Source: Methanocalculus chunghsingensis (lineage in GTDB: Archaea > Halobacteriota > Methanomicrobia > Methanomicrobiales > Methanocorpusculaceae). From it: a stretch of 64,000 nt of DNA. A program made the translations under genes and the position numbers. The stretch covers positions 1 through 64,000 of the forward strand of contig NZ_JWHL01000003.1 of the NCBI RefSeq assembly GCF_018132105.1, given 5' to 3'. The notes beneath the pieces were generated by a model. That model worked only from the letters and a program-made list of their open reading frames with translations, did not search any database and was not told the DNA's origin. Below, one piece after another: positions 32,777 through 41,659 of the stretch; within the stretch, counting starts at the first letter, position 1, and every line of letters begins with the position of its first letter.

Positions 32777-34075
32777 ATGCAGATAACAGTTACGCGAAAC
32801 GATGGTATCCTGGTCTTTCTCCTGGACGGGCGGCTCGACGGCCATGGAGCCGGTATCCTTGAGGAGGCCATCAGGTCCGCGTTCCATGATGACGACACCG
32901 CTGCAACCGTCGATATGTCCTCTGTCGGGTACCTTTCAAGCGCAGGAATCCGTACCCTCCTCACCCTTGCAAAGGAGGTGAAACGGCGTGGCGGGGTGAT
33001 GGCACTCGCGGGTGTCCAGGAGTACCCCCTGAAGGTGCTGAAGATGGCAGGGTTCCAGTCGATCTTCTCGATCGTTCCGACGGTTGGGGAGGCGATCCGG
33101 ATCTGCGGGAAAGGAGATGTCACCCTCTCCCTCATCGATGAACTCTCCCTCCCCTCGGTCACGAAGGATGGTGTACGGTACCAGACCGAGGTTGCAGAGG
33201 TTGCCCCTGCCGGGCTGAAGGTCCGGGGCAGCCTTGATACCCTTCTCCATGCCAGGATCACACAGGATGACCTCAAAGAGGCGTCTTTTTCATCCATTGA
33301 GTACTCGTTTGGCCTTGGGGCGCTCGGGCCGGATGCCGCGTCCTCCCTCCCGCTCCTCGGTGAGATGATCACCCTCCATGGAACGATGATCTGGCTCCCG
33401 ACCGATGGCAACGACACCCCGGACTTCCTTGCACCTGCAGGAGATACGATGGATATCCCGGTCTATACCGCCTTCAATGTCACACTTGAAGGGCCATTCC
33501 ATGAGTATGTCTCCTTTGAATCCGATGATCCCGCCGGGGTTTCCCTCGCCGATCTCTACCGTCAGATCATCTCGGCCGCCCGCGTCAGGCGCAGGGACTT
33601 CAAAGGGATCATCGCACTTGCCATCGCCGGGGTCAGTGCGGGAGTCACCGGATCAAGCATCACCCGGGCACCGCTGAAAGAGTACTCCGGTGGCCTCAGC
33701 GGGACCATCATGGAGGGTGATGCATCCGGCGACTGGATATCGACCAACGAGTATCCCCTCTACCAGGGGGACACCCTCGTCTCGTTTGGAGTCGGGGTCG
33801 ATATGACGGCCGACCTCTCGGCCTATGATCCCGCTGCCCTCCACGCCCTCGCCTCAACCCACCCGGCAAAGAGAGGGGAGGAGGATCTCAGCCTCCATAA
33901 CCACGGCGTCATCTTCAAGGGGAAGCCCTGGGACCGAAACGCCGACCTCGGACGACAGATCCAGGCCCTCATCGATACCGGCGAGGTGACTGATATCCGC
34001 CACCTGAGCGATACGACCCGTCTCCGGCGCGGAAAGATCGGGGTCGCCTATATCGGTGCGGTCGTCGAGGAGTAG
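32777..34075 (+). CDS. STAS-domain protein with large unrecognised C-terminal domain
   Basis: ATG 32777 is chosen because the STAS domain begins exactly there (MQITVTRNDGILVFLLDGRL); the open frame upstream is not coding. 432 residues. Residues 1-105 form a STAS fold of the anti-sigma-antagonist type: the loop VDMSSVGYLSSAGIRTLL contains the serine pair that is phosphorylated in SpoIIAA relatives. Residues about 120-432 are a separate domain with several glycine-rich strands and a NHGVIFKGKPWDRN segment, unknown to me. Archaea lack sigma factors, so a partner-switching signal role is inferred. CorA starts 9 bases after the stop. Confidence 0.75.
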   Translation: MQITVTRNDGILVFLLDGRLDGHGAGILEEAIRSAFHDDDTAATVDMSSVGYLSSAGIRTLLTLAKEVKRRGGVMALAGVQEYPLKVLKMAGFQSIFSIVPTVGEAIRICGKGDVTLSLIDELSLPSVTKDGVRYQTEVAEVAPAGLKVRGSLDTLLHARITQDDLKEASFSSIEYSFGLGALGPDAASSLPLLGEMITLHGTMIWLPTDGNDTPDFLAPAGDTMDIPVYTAFNVTLEGPFHEYVSFESDDPAGVSLADLYRQIISAARVRRRDFKGIIALAIAGVSAGVTGSSITRAPLKEYSGGLSGTIMEGDASGDWISTNEYPLYQGDTLVSFGVGVDMTADLSAYDPAALHALASTHPAKRGEEDLSLHNHGVIFKGKPWDRNADLGRQIQALIDTGEVTDIRHLSDTTRLRRGKIGVAYIGAVVEE

Positions 34076-34083
34076 GCAGGCGT

Positions 34084-35145
34084 ATGTTCCCACACCGGTT
34101 TATCAAGCCATCCAGAAAGGCGGGCCTCCCGCCCGGCTCCCTCGTTCATATCGGGGAGAAGCCCGGTGAGCCTGTCTCGATAACGGTGATGGATTATGAT
34201 GCCGGTGATTCATTTCGGGAACTCTGCCTCCTTGATCCGGATACCATCAGCCAGTACCGGGACAGCCAGTCAACGACCTGGATCAATATCAACGGCATTC
34301 ATGATACTGATGTGATCAGGATGATCGGATCGCTCTTCTCGATCCATCCGCTCACCCTCGAAGATCTGATGAATACCACCCAGCGGCCGAAGCTTGAGGA
34401 GTTCCCCTCCTACCTCTTCATCGTTCTGCGGATGCTCTCGCGTCAGGACGGCGAGATCCGTTCGGAACAGGTGAGCCTGATCCTCACAGAAAACTGCGTC
34501 ATCTCCCTCCAGGAACGTGCAGGCGATGTCTTTGATCCCATCCGCACCCGGATCCGGAATAAAGGGCGGATCAGATCCTATGGATCAGATTTCCTCTGCT
34601 ACTCGCTCATCGATACCATCGTCGATGCATACTTCGGTATCCTTGAGTCACTCGGCGATGATATCGAGACGCTTGAAACAACCCTTCTGACGGATCCAAA
34701 TCCCGAAACCGTCCAGACGATCCGGAGTTTCAAACGGGATCTCATCATGCTTCGAAAGGCGATATGGCCGCTTCGTGAGGTCCTCTCCGCCATCGAGCGG
34801 ACAGAAACCCCGCTCATCTCAGCAAAGACCGGGATCTATTTCCGTGACATCTATGATCACACCATCCAGGTGATCGATGCCATCGAGTCGCTCCGCGATA
34901 TCACTGCGGGGATGCTTGATCTCTACCTCTCAACCATATCGTTTAAGATGAACGAGGTGATGAAGGTCCTGACCATCATCGCCACCATCTTCATCCCCCT
35001 CACCTTCATCGCCGGTGTCTATGGGATGAACTTTGCGTACATGCCCGAGCTGGAATGGACTCTCGCCTACCCGGCCGTCCTCGCCCTGATGCTTGGCATC
35101 TCCCTTCTGATGCTTGCTTACTTCCGGAAGAAACGCTGGATATAG
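34084..35145 (+). CDS. corA: CorA-family magnesium/divalent cation transporter
   Basis: 353 residues. A large soluble N-terminal domain is followed by a long stalk helix and two C-terminal membrane helices; the pore signature YGMNF lies between them (VYGMNFAYMPELEW) and the protein ends in a basic RKKRW tail, all as in CorA. Forms pentameric channels for Mg2+, sometimes Co2+ or Ni2+. It follows the STAS gene by 8 bases, so the two are probably one transcript. The last 28 bases overlap the convergent gene at 35118. Confidence 0.93.
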   Translation: MFPHRFIKPSRKAGLPPGSLVHIGEKPGEPVSITVMDYDAGDSFRELCLLDPDTISQYRDSQSTTWININGIHDTDVIRMIGSLFSIHPLTLEDLMNTTQRPKLEEFPSYLFIVLRMLSRQDGEIRSEQVSLILTENCVISLQERAGDVFDPIRTRIRNKGRIRSYGSDFLCYSLIDTIVDAYFGILESLGDDIETLETTLLTDPNPETVQTIRSFKRDLIMLRKAIWPLREVLSAIERTETPLISAKTGIYFRDIYDHTIQVIDAIESLRDITAGMLDLYLSTISFKMNEVMKVLTIIATIFIPLTFIAGVYGMNFAYMPELEWTLAYPAVLALMLGISLLMLAYFRKKRWI

Positions 35146-35825
35146 GAGAAGAAACCCTCCTCCACTCTCTCTTTTCTGAGGATTGCGGCCCCATCCGTCA
35201 CCTTCGGATGCGGGATCGGCCGCCTCTTCCTCCTCGGTGCTGTCAGCGTCCCGGCGACCTCCTCCCTGAGAGCAGGGAGATCCGGCCTGATGATCGGGTA
35301 TCCCCCCTCCGCAAAGAGGGGGCCAAGTACATCGGGTGGAGGGGATGGAGAGAGATAGAGGAAGATGATCTCCCTCCCCGCTGCAAGATCCGAGAGGAGC
35401 GCCTTCTTCTCCCTCACCTCGCTGATGAACGAGGCAGGTGGGGGAGCAATCGTCGCCTCCCCAAAGAAGATCCGCCCCCGGGCATCTGAGAAGAGGAGAT
35501 CGATCTCTGCAGCGATAGCCCCGTCCCGGCAGATCCGGATATTTCCGTCACGGGTGTAGCGGATCCCGTTCTTCGATCCGCTCTCCTCCGGCACATCCGC
35601 ACCAAAGGCTGCTATGGCTGTGATCAGGGGGCTCTCTGCTCCGGCTTTCCTGAGGAGTTCATAGATGATCGCCTCAAAAAATCTCCCCTCGGATCGCCGC
35701 CTCGTCTCATGATCCTCTGCAGCAAGCCCCTGCCGGATCGGTAGCGGAAGATGGCGGAGTGCCGCGACGGCATCGGCTCTCTGCACAGATGCCTCTCTCA
35801 GGAGGGAAACAACCGGATCATCCAT
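35118..35825 (-). CDS. Unrecognised protein, possible PDDEXK-like fold
   Basis: 235 residues from ATG 35825, which lies 9 bases after the gltX stop with a T6 run between. The centre has the order seen in PDDEXK nucleases: an acidic strand AAEIDLLF, a turn, and RIFFGEATIAPP where an E-x-K would be expected but E-A-T is found, then a helix with EVREKK. So a degenerate or unusual nuclease-like fold is possible. The C-terminus is basic (PRRKRRPIPHP) and overlaps the end of corA by 28 bases on the opposite strand. No named family is assigned. Confidence 0.6.
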   Translation of the reverse strand: MDDPVVSLLREASVQRADAVAALRHLPLPIRQGLAAEDHETRRRSEGRFFEAIIYELLRKAGAESPLITAIAAFGADVPEESGSKNGIRYTRDGNIRICRDGAIAAEIDLLFSDARGRIFFGEATIAPPPASFISEVREKKALLSDLAAGREIIFLYLSPSPPPDVLGPLFAEGGYPIIRPDLPALREEVAGTLTAPRRKRRPIPHPKVTDGAAILRKERVEEGFFSYIQRFFRK

Positions 35826-35834
35826 AAAAAAGTG

Positions 35835-37511
35835 TTATCTGTGGGTGAAGTATGCGGTGACGCATCCATCGGCGACGGCATCAATCCTGACAAAGCCGAA
35901 CCGCTCAAACTGGATCGTCTCGCCGACACACCCGGCAACCCCGGCTTCACAGACGCCGCTGATGATCCCCTCCGGTGTCAGGATACGGCAGGGAACTGTC
36001 TGATCCGGCGGGAGCCACTGGATGATTGGGCCTTTCGCAGCCCGTATCTCGGTGAGGGAGTCGCCTGCATAGACTGCGGTATTCTCGCCCGTCACCCTGA
36101 TATTGAAGAGATCCTTCAGCCGGATCAGATCATTTCCTTCCATCTCTTTTCCAGGGATGAGTATCTCCCCGTTGAAGGTGATCGTCCGGTACCCACGCTC
36201 CTCATCACCCGGATAGAGGGGTGCATGCGCCGTCTGTTCCGGCCCGTCTTTCACCGTGAGATGAACCGGATCCTGGACGAAGAAGTACCGGTCTGATCCT
36301 TTATCGATCAGCTCCCGGTTCTTTGCAAAGAGATTATCCCATGAAAACGAGATATCGGTCCCGCCACAGCCGATCTCGATGACCGCTGCCCGGACCGCCT
36401 CAGGCCGGATACCCCGGCGGGCCATGGCACGGAGTGTTCCCAGCCTGATATCATCCCACCCGGTGAAGGTGCCGTCTGCGATCCCCTGATGCATGGAGGA
36501 GGTCGAGAGGACGAGCCCTTCGATGGACATCCTCCCGTAATGGAGATAGTGGGGGGGCTTCCATCCGAAGTAATCGAAGATGTACTTCTGCCTCCGGGTA
36601 TTGGCGATATGATCCTTTCCCCTGATCACATGGGTCATCCCGAGGAGATGATCATCAATTGCAACCGAGAAGTTCATCAGCGGATAGACGGTTGCATCGA
36701 CACGGGGATGGAGTGTGGTATTGACGATCCGCATCGCCGAGAAGTCACGGATTGCCGGGTCCGGGTGATCGATCTCGGTCCTGATCCGAACGGTCGCCTC
36801 CCCTTCGATGAAGGTCCCGTCGAGCATCTGCTCCCAGCGGAGAAGATTCTCTTCAACAGTAAGATCCCGGCATGGACATGCCTTCTTTGCAAGCTTCAGC
36901 TCACGGAACCTCTCTGCCTCACAGGTACAGACATAGGCACCGCCGATCCCGATGATCCGGCGTGCATACTCATAGTAGATCCCGAGACGGTCGCTCTGGT
37001 ACACAATATCAGAGATCGCAATCCCGAGCCATTCGAGATCCTCGCGGACCATCTCATATGCCTCCGGAACGACCCTCTTCGGATCGGTATCTTCGATCCG
37101 GTAGATGTAGGATCCGCCGTACCGCCGGACATAATAGTCATTTAAGATGGATGCACGGGCATGGCCCAGATGCAGGGGACCGGATGGATTTGGGGCAAAC
37201 CGCATCACAACCCCGCCTTCTGCATCAGGGAGCGGAGGGAGATCTGATGACTTCTCCCTCTTCTCATGCATCGAGGCGATGAGATCCGGCGCAATCTCTG
37301 CAAGCCTCGCCTCCCGCTCCTCATGGGTGAGGGCTTCGACTCCGGCAAGGACTGACCCGATGATGGCGTTCAACTCCTTCGCCCTGCTTCGAAGCTCTGC
37401 GTGCTTCCCAAGGATGGCGCCGATCACAGCCCCGGCACGGGGGACGTCCTGATGCTTTACTGCATTCTGGAGTGCGTACTGCTCAAGGATCGTCCGGATC
37501 TCATCACCCAT
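35835..37511 (-). CDS. gltX: Glutamyl-tRNA synthetase, archaeal type
   Basis: 558 residues; charges tRNA-Glu (and in many archaea tRNA-Gln, later amidated). The class I HIGH-type motif is PLHLGHA at residues 112-118 after RFAPNPSG. The second signature lies in LSTSSMHQGI near residue 340, the KMSKS-equivalent region. The C-terminal half is the beta-barrel anticodon domain of the archaeal/GlnRS type. The first about 100 residues are the helical extension typical of archaeal forms. Last gene of the large minus-strand operon; the prenyl synthase stop lies one base upstream. Confidence 0.95.
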   Translation of the reverse strand: MGDEIRTILEQYALQNAVKHQDVPRAGAVIGAILGKHAELRSRAKELNAIIGSVLAGVEALTHEEREARLAEIAPDLIASMHEKREKSSDLPPLPDAEGGVVMRFAPNPSGPLHLGHARASILNDYYVRRYGGSYIYRIEDTDPKRVVPEAYEMVREDLEWLGIAISDIVYQSDRLGIYYEYARRIIGIGGAYVCTCEAERFRELKLAKKACPCRDLTVEENLLRWEQMLDGTFIEGEATVRIRTEIDHPDPAIRDFSAMRIVNTTLHPRVDATVYPLMNFSVAIDDHLLGMTHVIRGKDHIANTRRQKYIFDYFGWKPPHYLHYGRMSIEGLVLSTSSMHQGIADGTFTGWDDIRLGTLRAMARRGIRPEAVRAAVIEIGCGGTDISFSWDNLFAKNRELIDKGSDRYFFVQDPVHLTVKDGPEQTAHAPLYPGDEERGYRTITFNGEILIPGKEMEGNDLIRLKDLFNIRVTGENTAVYAGDSLTEIRAAKGPIIQWLPPDQTVPCRILTPEGIISGVCEAGVAGCVGETIQFERFGFVRIDAVADGCVTAYFTHR

Positions 37512-37512
37512 C

Positions 37513-38475
37513 TCAGAACCCCCTCGTCACGAAGAAATCGACCATCTCATTGATCAGTCGCTTCTCTTCGGACTCGGGAATGACGGAGAGGCCTTTCTTG
37601 GCATTCACTACAAGATCATGGGCAATCTTTTTGACTTCATCGATGACTCCCGCATCCTGCAGCTCGGTGATGATAGCATCGATCTCGTCATCGGTGAGAT
37701 CCTTCCGGTATGGTGCAAGATCGATCCCCTTCTCCCGTGCGACGATGGCGATCAGGGTCTGTTTCCCTGCTCTGAGATCAGATGCCCGGTCTTTCCCGCT
37801 CCCGTCCCGTGATGAAAGGAGATCGATGAGATCATCCTGGATCTGAAATCCGATACCTGTCGTCATTCCGAGGTTATAGAGTGCCTCTGCCTGTGGTGGA
37901 CTCGCTCCTGCAAGGATCGCACCGATTCCGGCGGCGGCCGCATACAATGCCCCGGTCTTCTTTCGTACCATCTCCAGGTACTCGCCACGGGAGACATCGT
38001 CCCTCTTCTCAAAGGACATGTCATCTGACTGTCCCTGGCAGATCTCTGCACAGGCGTTGGCAAGCATCGAGACGGCACGCACCTGTGCGGCGGGCTCGGC
38101 CGTTGCCTTACAGATCAGGTCAAAAGCCCGTGCATACAGGACATCTCCTGCGAGGATTGCGGTCGCCTCATCCCAGATGGTATGGACGGTCGGAACCCCC
38201 CTCCGGAGCGAATCCTTATCCATGATGTCATCATGGACGAGGGTGAAGGTATGGGTCATCTCAAGTGCCAGTGCTGCCGGAAAGATCCGGTCTGGTGCCT
38301 TTTTGTCGATGGCACCGGCTGCAAGCATCACCAATGCCGGGCGGAGGCGCTTTCCCCCGGCGAGCAGGAGGTGGGCGCTTGCCTTGTTCAGGTCTCCCGG
38401 AGCATCTCCAAGGAAGCGAAAAAGTGTCTTGTCGACGAGATTTTCAACATTTGACAGATATTCTTTCAGATCCAT
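37513..38475 (-). CDS. idsA: Polyprenyl (geranylgeranyl/farnesyl) diphosphate synthase
   Basis: 320 residues. First aspartate-rich motif HDDIMDKDSLRRG (D82-D86) and second motif QDDLIDLL near residue 212, both DDxxD as required for Mg-diphosphate binding. FLAGGKRLRPAL-type region lies near residues 39-48. Makes the C15/C20 chain for archaeal ether lipids from the IPP and DMAPP supplied by the neighbouring kinase and isomerase genes. Chain length cannot be settled from sequence alone. Confidence 0.93.
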   Translation of the reverse strand: MDLKEYLSNVENLVDKTLFRFLGDAPGDLNKASAHLLLAGGKRLRPALVMLAAGAIDKKAPDRIFPAALALEMTHTFTLVHDDIMDKDSLRRGVPTVHTIWDEATAILAGDVLYARAFDLICKATAEPAAQVRAVSMLANACAEICQGQSDDMSFEKRDDVSRGEYLEMVRKKTGALYAAAAGIGAILAGASPPQAEALYNLGMTTGIGFQIQDDLIDLLSSRDGSGKDRASDLRAGKQTLIAIVAREKGIDLAPYRKDLTDDEIDAIITELQDAGVIDEVKKIAHDLVVNAKKGLSVIPESEEKRLINEMVDFFVTRGF

Positions 38476-38488
38476 GATTGTTCCCTCT

Positions 38489-39841
38489 CTATTTCTGTAT
38501 CAGAATCCTCTGACCATTGCTCATCAGGTGGACATCCTTGTGGAGTGTGTATCCGAGCTCGGCTGCAAATGCCGCATATGCCCCGGACATATCCAGGCCT
38601 CCGTGCGATGGGATGATATGCTGGGGATTGAGCATATGCACAAAGTCATAGTGATCCTCCCGGTAGGCATGGCCGGTCACATGCAGTTCATCAAAGATAC
38701 GGGCCCCCCTCATCGCAAGCCTCGTCTCGGTGAGATACCGCTGCCCGTAGTTCATCGGGTTTGGGATCACCTTTGCGGAGAAGAGGACCTTGTCCCCTTT
38801 CTCGATCTGATAGGGTGTATCTCCCTGGGCAATCCTGGTCAGGACCGATCCCGGCTCACCCTGGTGACCGGTGATGATCGGCATGAACTTCTCCTTCCCC
38901 TCCTTCATCATCCGCCGGAAGATCCGATCCACGGTTCTCCGGTTCCCAAAGACCGAGGTGGATCTGGGGAATGCGACAAGTTTCATCTGTTCTGCCGTTG
39001 TCGAGTACCGTTCCATCGACCGGCCGAGGAGCACAGGTTTTCTCCCGATCTCATGAGCCGCTTCCGTCAGTGTCTTCAGACGGGCGACATGAGATGAAAA
39101 CGTCGTCACAAGGATCGCGTTTTTGTCATCCTCAAAGCTGGTGATGACATCACGGACGAGATCCCGTGCGATCCTCTCGCTTGGTGCTCTCCCCTTCGAA
39201 TCGATATTGACGCACTCTGTGATGAGACAGAGAACGCCCTCCTTCCCGATCTGGGTGAGACGCTTAAAGTCCGGAGGCTCTCCGATCACCGGCGTACGGT
39301 CCAGTTTAAAGTCATTTGCATAGATGACCGCACCGTGAGGTGTGTGGAGAACCGCCATGACGGTATCGATGATCGAGTGCTGGGTTCTGACAAACTCAAG
39401 CGTCAGGTTCTGCGAGATGGTGTACTTGCCACCTGCCTTCAGGGCAAAGAGTTTGTTATTCACTCCGAACTTCTGCTCACCCGCAATCTGCTGCCTGATC
39501 AGCTCGGTTGTATATGGTGTCGAGATGATGGGTGCATTATATCTGTGGGCGAGTTTTGGGAGTGCCCCGATATGGTCGAGATGCCCGTGCGTACAGACGA
39601 TTGCCTTGACTGTTCCCTCGATCCCGTTCATCACGGTATCATCAGGGATGGCCTTCATCTGGATCAGATCGAGGGAATGCATGTTCTCGACCTCGGCATC
39701 CTCATGGATCATAATCCGATCGAGGCGCAGGCCCATGTCAAAAATGACGATATCTTTACCGCAGCGGACGGCGGTCATATTCCGACCGACTTCTTCATAT
39801 CCGCCGACGGCTATTACTTCTATCTCCATAGTGTTTTTCAC
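38489..39841 (-). CDS. rnj: RNase J family ribonuclease (metallo-beta-lactamase/beta-CASP)
   Basis: 450 residues. The zinc motif HGHLDH is at 85-90, followed by beta-CASP motifs, including a TTFSSHVARL region and, near the end, a HVTGHAYREDHYDF segment and IPSHGG. Archaeal RNase J acts as a 5'-3' exoribonuclease. The N-terminal MEIEVIAVGGYEEVGRNM is the family start, so ATG 39829 is an equally good start. It overlaps the end of the isomerase gene by 47 bases (or 35). It sits inside the isoprenoid operon as in many methanogens. Confidence 0.92.
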   Translation of the reverse strand: MKNTMEIEVIAVGGYEEVGRNMTAVRCGKDIVIFDMGLRLDRIMIHEDAEVENMHSLDLIQMKAIPDDTVMNGIEGTVKAIVCTHGHLDHIGALPKLAHRYNAPIISTPYTTELIRQQIAGEQKFGVNNKLFALKAGGKYTISQNLTLEFVRTQHSIIDTVMAVLHTPHGAVIYANDFKLDRTPVIGEPPDFKRLTQIGKEGVLCLITECVNIDSKGRAPSERIARDLVRDVITSFEDDKNAILVTTFSSHVARLKTLTEAAHEIGRKPVLLGRSMERYSTTAEQMKLVAFPRSTSVFGNRRTVDRIFRRMMKEGKEKFMPIITGHQGEPGSVLTRIAQGDTPYQIEKGDKVLFSAKVIPNPMNYGQRYLTETRLAMRGARIFDELHVTGHAYREDHYDFVHMLNPQHIIPSHGGLDMSGAYAAFAAELGYTLHKDVHLMSNGQRILIQK

Positions 39842-40901
39842 ATCCTGGTTCTTGTATCATATCGCGCGTATCTCCGGTTATATACGTCCGGACTCTTCGC
39901 ATATCGCGTATCGTCGCGGCTCCCGAGAGGAACATCGCTACTGTTAGTTCTCTGTGTATCTCTTCGATTTTTGAATTGAGAGCTGCATCGCTCTCCATCG
40001 CTGGTGCAAGGAGCGGAAGTGCCATCCCTGCCATATCAGCACCGAGTGCGAGGGCCTTTGCAATATCGAGGCCGTTACGGAGACCTCCTGTTGCAATAAC
40101 CGGCCCTCCGGTCTCTCTGACTTCCATCAGGCTCACCACTGTCGGGATCCCCCAGCTCTGGAAGTCGTCACCGAGGCGTCTCTGTACCGGGTCACCTGCC
40201 TCGTCGGCCCGGACCCCTTCGACACGGGCCCACGATGTCCCCCCGTATCCTCCGATATCTATCGCCTGGACTCCGGCGTTCCAGAGGTTGCGGGCTGTCT
40301 CCCGAGAGATGCCTGACCCCGTCTCTTTTGCGATCACCGGAAATGAGACGCGAGAGCAGAGCTCTTCTATCGCCTTGAGACATCCGGTTGCATCATGATC
40401 GCCTTCAGGCTGGATCGCTTCCTGGAGTGGATTTAAATGGATTGCTATAGCATCTGCCTCGATCATCGAGACAGCCTCCTCAGCCCAGGCAGGACCATGA
40501 TCACGGAGCTGTATCGCCCCTATATTTGCAACAATGAACGCAGTCGGGGCCTCTTCCCTGACAACAGAGAATGAGTGTCTGAGATCAGAGCGCTCAAGTG
40601 CTGCCCGTTGTGAGCCGACACCGATTGCACACCCAAACCGCTCAGCCGCACGTCCAAGACGGCGGTTCACCTCGGTTGTTCCGGGATGGCCACCGGTCAT
40701 CGCGGCGATGAAGAGAGGGGATGAGAGAGTAGTATTGAGGAACCGGCAGGAGAGATCGATATGATCCATATCTGCCTCTGGAAGTGCGGAATGAACGATC
40801 CGTACATCGGAAAATCCCGAACACCCTGTTTCAATCTCCTTCTCACTGCAGATGCGAAGGTGATCGAGTTTGCGTGATGTCGTCTGTTCAGGCAGGGTCA
40901 T
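39795..40901 (-). CDS. fni: Type 2 isopentenyl-diphosphate isomerase (FMN-dependent)
   Basis: 368 residues. Contains the type 2 IDI features: early SxRKLDHLRI (TSRKLDHLRIC), the glycine-rich SPLFIAAMTGGHP segment, an NIGAIQL strand, KETGSGISRETA and the FMN phosphate site IATGGLRNGLDIAKALALGAD (seen as ATGGLRNG then LGADMAG). Interconverts IPP and DMAPP. The start overlaps the kinase stop by 4 bases. The C-terminal about 15 residues extend into the RNase J gene and may be an unusual tail. Confidence 0.93.
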   Translation of the reverse strand: MTLPEQTTSRKLDHLRICSEKEIETGCSGFSDVRIVHSALPEADMDHIDLSCRFLNTTLSSPLFIAAMTGGHPGTTEVNRRLGRAAERFGCAIGVGSQRAALERSDLRHSFSVVREEAPTAFIVANIGAIQLRDHGPAWAEEAVSMIEADAIAIHLNPLQEAIQPEGDHDATGCLKAIEELCSRVSFPVIAKETGSGISRETARNLWNAGVQAIDIGGYGGTSWARVEGVRADEAGDPVQRRLGDDFQSWGIPTVVSLMEVRETGGPVIATGGLRNGLDIAKALALGADMAGMALPLLAPAMESDAALNSKIEEIHRELTVAMFLSGAATIRDMRRVRTYITGDTRDMIQEPGCEKHYGDRSNSRRRI

Positions 40902-41659
40902 AACTGCTCCATGACGATCTCGGTTCCGCCGTGATCGTCTCCGGCGAGAAAGTCTCCAAGCCGCTCAATATGAAATATAGATGACATGATGCCCGTATCC
41001 GCGAGGGCGAGGAGCTCCTGAACCTTCCCCCGCATTCCTCCGGTTACATCCATCTTCTCCGAGTCTCCGAGATCGACAGCATCTGCTGTTGACCTTGTCA
41101 TCATCCTGACCACCTCTCCTTCGGAGAGAACACCCGCCACATCGGTGGCAAGGCCGACACGTTCTGCCCGGACTCCCTCTGCAATTCTGAGGACGAGCTG
41201 ATCCCCGGAGATGATGCAGCCCCCCCGTTTTCTGTCCATAACGACGTCACCATGGAGGACCGGCACGATACCAAGATCTGCCATCATTGCAAGCTGCCTG
41301 GTCTCAAAAGAGATGAGCCGCCCCTCCTCTGCAAATGAACCGCAGAGAGGATGTACGCCGACGGCATCGATACCGGCATCCCGGAGTATCGAAACAACAG
41401 TACTGTTGAGACCTGCAACGGCACGGTGCGTCTCTCCGATACCTGCCGCATTCTCCCGGCCGACGCCGTCAGGAATTCTGTACTGGTGGGCTTCGGGGTG
41501 ACCGCAGGATCCTGCTCCATGGACGATGATGAGGGGGAGATCCCGATGGTGAGCGATAGTCTCCGCTATCGCCTGGAGCCGGGTGGTGTGTATCACCCCC
41601 GGATTCTGTTTCTCGGTGATCACGGATCCCCCGAGCTTGAGTACAATCGTCTTACTCAT
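40898..41659 (-). CDS. ipk: Isopentenyl phosphate kinase
   Basis: ATG 41659 (MSKTIVLKLGGS) is chosen because the amino-acid-kinase fold begins there; the open frame upstream is antisense noise over the mevalonate kinase gene. 253 residues. HGAGSCGHPEAHQY includes the substrate-binding histidine and glycine loop, and SEKMDVTGGM is the C-terminal kinase loop. Phosphorylates isopentenyl phosphate to IPP in the archaeal mevalonate route. Overlaps the mevalonate kinase stop by 8 bases. Confidence 0.93.
   Translation of the reverse strand: MSKTIVLKLGGSVITEKQNPGVIHTTRLQAIAETIAHHRDLPLIIVHGAGSCGHPEAHQYRIPDGVGRENAAGIGETHRAVAGLNSTVVSILRDAGIDAVGVHPLCGSFAEEGRLISFETRQLAMMADLGIVPVLHGDVVMDRKRGGCIISGDQLVLRIAEGVRAERVGLATDVAGVLSEGEVVRMMTRSTADAVDLGDSEKMDVTGGMRGKVQELLALADTGIMSSIFHIERLGDFLAGDDHGGTEIVMEQL

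Noticed and set aside
32680-33417. Long minus-strand open frame upstream of the RecA-fold-like gene
   Set aside because: It is the antisense of the STAS gene, serine/arginine-rich and without family features. High GC keeps stop codons rare.
38018-39097. 359-codon plus-strand frame over the prenyl synthase and RNase J genes
   Set aside because: Antisense of two well identified genes.
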